This document shows positions 8,422-9,892 of a stretch of DNA of 9,892 nt, piece by piece (the stretch's first letter is position 1; each line of letters opens with the position of its first letter). The position numbers and the translations under genes are program-made. The stretch spans positions 1-9,892 of the forward strand of contig CANRJL010000029.1 in the NCBI GenBank assembly GCA_947630935.1, written 5' to 3'. The notes under the pieces were generated by a model. That model made no database searches and was not told the DNA's origin. It saw only the letters and a program-made list of their open reading frames with translations. Origin of the DNA: an uncultured Bacilli bacterium. Its GTDB lineage: Bacteria; Bacillota_I; Bacilli_A; RF39; UBA660.

Positions 8422-9045
8422 ATGAACGAATGTAGTACTTTATTAAATGAAGAAATAGCAATTTTAATTGATGATTATATGAAAGTTATTATGCAAATTT
8501 TTTTACGGACTGATAAATTATTAAACCAGAAAGTATTACATTTTGCTAAAAATGATATGGAAACATACATTGCCTTAAAAGAAAATTCTAATTTTTTATT
8601 AGTTTTATTTTCAGGAACAGTTCCTGAATTTACTGAAATTATTTTAAATACATTACAATTAGAAGAAGATAATATTGCCAAATTGCTTAAATTATATAAT
8701 AAACATGTTTTTATTAATAATAAGTTTTGGCTTACAGTTTTAGAAGAAGAAAAATTAGCAAGACATATTATTATAAATTCATGCATGGTTTATATGAATA
8801 TTTCTCTTGATAATTATTATGAATGTTATCAATGTTTAAATACTTTAGATACTTCTTTTTTAAAAAAAATTATTTATAGTATAAGTGATATATTTGTTGG
8901 TGATTGTCTAAAAAAAACTGAAGATATGGATAATTATTTAGAGTCTTTAAATAATAGTATTTATGATTTTACAAAAAATGAGAAAGAATTAATTAAGAAA
9001 ATTATGCTTTCTTATGTGCCATCTTTTTCTTTAAAGTTACATTAA
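8422..9045 (+). CDS. Hypothetical helical protein, 207 aa
   Basis: I do not recognise this family. The ATG at 8422 is 6 bases after AGGTGA. A TTG one codon earlier is possible but less likely. The product has no signal peptide and no convincing membrane span. It appears almost entirely alpha-helical, with alternating hydrophobic and acidic/Lys residues and several cysteines (C4, C121, C136, C139 and C163 by approximate count). The segment ENSNFLLVLFSGTVPEFTEIIL (about 55-76) is the most hydrophobic. The C-terminal third is strongly charged. It has its own promoter, so it may be regulated apart from spoIVFAB. In Bacillus the genes after spoIVFB are ysxB/rplU/rpmA, and this protein resembles none of them. 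Codon use matches the neighbours. Confidence 0.75.
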   Translation: MNECSTLLNEEIAILIDDYMKVIMQIFLRTDKLLNQKVLHFAKNDMETYIALKENSNFLLVLFSGTVPEFTEIILNTLQLEEDNIAKLLKLYNKHVFINNKFWLTVLEEEKLARHIIINSCMVYMNISLDNYYECYQCLNTLDTSFLKKIIYSISDIFVGDCLKKTEDMDNYLESLNNSIYDFTKNEKELIKKIMLSYVPSFSLKLH

Positions 9046-9061
9046 AATTTTCTTAAAATTT
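9044..9061 (+). promoter_or_regulatory. UP-element-like A/T tracts upstream of the surface-protein promoter
   Basis: Alternating A4 and T4/T3 tracts directly precede the -35. They include two copies of TTAAAATTT at 9042-9050 and 9053-9061, 11 bases apart, which is about one helical turn. This resembles an UP element that contacts the RNA polymerase alpha subunits. In so AT-rich a genome the resemblance may be incidental. Confidence 0.3.
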
Positions 9062-9062
9062 G

Positions 9063-9093
9063 TTGACATAGGGGGGGGGTATTATGTTATAAT
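9063..9093 (+). promoter_or_regulatory. Strong sigma-A promoter with a G9 tract in its spacer
   Basis: There is a perfect -35, TTGACA (9063-9068), and a perfect -10, TATAAT (9088-9093), with the extended element TG at 9085-9086 (TGTTATAAT). The spacer is 19 bases, two longer than optimal, and nine of its bases are a G homopolymer. Loss of two G would give exactly 17. Transcription would start near 9100. It drives the truncated surface-protein gene at 9127. Confidence 0.75.
9071..9079 (+). repeat. Poly-G tract (G9), candidate phase-variation repeat
   Basis: Nine uninterrupted G residues lie between the -35 and -10. The longest other G or C runs I see in the window are five bases. Mononucleotide G/C tracts of this size are typical substrates of slipped-strand mispairing. 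Confidence 0.85.
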
Positions 9094-9094
9094 T

Positions 9095-9115
9095 TTTTCT
9101 ATAAAATATAGAAAA
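9095..9115 (+). repeat. Perfect 9-bp inverted repeat over the transcription start
   Basis: TTTTCTATA (9095-9103) and TATAGAAAA (9107-9115) are exact reverse complements around an AAA centre. The repeat begins one base after the -10 and covers the predicted start near 9100, the typical place for a repressor operator. If transcription starts further upstream, it could form a leader hairpin next to the weak ribosome site AAAGAG (9113-9118). Confidence 0.5.
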
Positions 9116-9126
9116 GAGAATAACAT

Positions 9127-9892
9127 ATGAAATTAAAAAAGTTAGAAAAAATAAGAAAGAATAAGAAAAAAGTATTATTAGGAACAATTGCGATGTTATG
9201 TTCCTTAGGAATAGGCTTGTTATTAGGTAAGACTTTTTCATTGTATCAAGTAAATAAAAGTTTTGAATTTGTAAATGGTAAAGTAAATTACTATGGTAAA
9301 AGTGATGTGTACTTTGCATTTTATAATGGGAGTACTTGGTTAGAAGAAATGCCTAAAAAAGATAATACTGATAATTTAATTTTTAGTAAAGCTGTATGTG
9401 ATAATAATACAACAATATCATGGAATTCTGAAACATGGGAACCAACAATAAAAAATTTAACAAAGGCTAAAACAAGATGTACCCTTTATTTTGCTAAGTT
9501 AATTCATTTAGATAGAGATATAACTTTAGCAAAAGAAGGAGCAGATGGTTTATATAAAGTAGAACATAGCAACTTAAGTGAATTAGGTAATGAATGGAAT
9601 AAAACAGAGTATCGATATGCCGGAGTAAACCCAGATAATTATGTTAAATTTAATAATGAGTTATGGCGAATAATCGGCTTAGTTAATGTTCAAACAAATA
9701 ATGGCGTAGAACAAAGATTAAAAATAATTAGAACAGATGGAGTTGAAAGCCAAAAATCATTTGGCAACTATGCATGGGATAGAAAATCAGATTATACTGC
9801 TAATTGGACAACAAGTAAATTAAAAGAAATGTTAAATGGAATATATTATAAAAGTGAAAAAGGAGAATGTTATACTGCAAGTAATGGAAGTA
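9127..9892 (+). CDS. Membrane-anchored surface protein of the 'WRIIG' type (3' truncated by window)
   Basis: The open frame from ATG 9127 runs uninterrupted for 255 codons to the window edge. The first 15 residues are strongly basic. They are followed by a hydrophobic span (about 16-38, VLLGTIAMLCSLGIGLLLG) that acts as a signal anchor and exposes the rest outside. Residues 47-122 look like a beta-rich domain with two cysteines (C91 and C118) ending in TRCTLYF. Then come YRYAGVNPDNYVKFNNELWRI (162-182), RLKIIRTDG (197-205) and NYAWDRKSDYTANW (214-227). To my recollection this arrangement, with Y.G..P.NYV.FNNE.WRIIG followed by W-D and N-W motifs, occurs in large families of extracellular proteins of uncultured gut Firmicutes with unknown function. 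No sortase signal can be seen because the C-terminus is missing. Expression is probably switched by the G9 tract in its promoter. Confidence 0.82.
   Translation, partial: MKLKKLEKIRKNKKKVLLGTIAMLCSLGIGLLLGKTFSLYQVNKSFEFVNGKVNYYGKSDVYFAFYNGSTWLEEMPKKDNTDNLIFSKAVCDNNTTISWNSETWEPTIKNLTKAKTRCTLYFAKLIHLDRDITLAKEGADGLYKVEHSNLSELGNEWNKTEYRYAGVNPDNYVKFNNELWRIIGLVNVQTNNGVEQRLKIIRTDGVESQKSFGNYAWDRKSDYTANWTTSKLKEMLNGIYYKSEKGECYTASNGS

Noticed and set aside
8475..8786. 103-aa minus-strand open frame inside the 207-aa gene
   Set aside because: It is the complement of a gene with a good promoter and ribosome site, and its Cys/Ser/Asn-rich composition is typical of an antisense shadow.
9053..9319. 88-aa minus-strand open frame across the G9 promoter
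   Set aside because: It would turn the G tract into prolines and runs antisense to the surface-protein signal anchor; it has no ribosome site.

Overview
This is a very AT-rich window that uses the standard bacterial code: radC ends in TGA inside an ATGA overlap, and Trp is encoded by TGG. Its gene content and order point to the Bacilli side of the Firmicutes. It best resembles an uncultured gut-type lineage with a reduced genome, but that placement is inference from protein style and synteny, since no rRNA is present. Ribosome binding sites are either AGGAGG-like or, very often, AGGTGA about 5-6 bases before the start. The GTG codons inside AGGTGA create false upstream starts, so several starts below are trimmed.

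Bases 1-3721 form one plus-strand operon: the 3' end of ruvB, a small P-loop nucleotide/nucleoside-kinase-like gene, queA, an unrecognised 173-aa gene, tgt, and a 101-aa single-pass membrane protein. QueA and Tgt are two steps of queuosine tRNA modification. The operon ends at an AT-rich hairpin followed by a U-run at 3687-3721. The ruvB-queA-tgt order is the classical one in Bacilli. The slot after tgt, usually yajC, is filled here by an unrelated small membrane protein. Next come a convergent TIGR04086/YrzE-like membrane gene on the minus strand (3745-4110) and a divergent DUF421/YrbG-like gene (4186-4833), both of which also lie near tgt in Bacillus.

Bases 4883-8380 are a condensed version of the Bacillus spoIIB-maf-radC-mreBCD-minCD-spoIVFAB region. 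They hold a SPOR-domain membrane protein (SpoIIB-like), radC, mreC, a short mreD, a hairpin terminator (about 6985-7019), then spoIVFA and spoIVFB. The maf, mreB, minC and minD genes are absent from this stretch. SpoIVFB keeps its HELGH zinc motif and its LDG aspartate motif. SpoIVFA keeps the LytM-like fold signature without the metal ligands. Together these suggest a lineage that sporulates, or whose ancestors did.

Bases 8373-9045 carry an unrecognised 207-aa gene with a strong sigma-A-like promoter whose -35 overlaps the end of spoIVFB. From 9063 a second strong promoter drives a membrane-anchored surface protein that runs off the window. The spacer between its -35 (TTGACA) and -10 (TATAAT) contains nine consecutive G in otherwise AT-rich DNA. 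This looks like a slipped-strand phase-variation switch and is the most interesting observation here. A perfect 9-bp inverted repeat covers the predicted transcription start.
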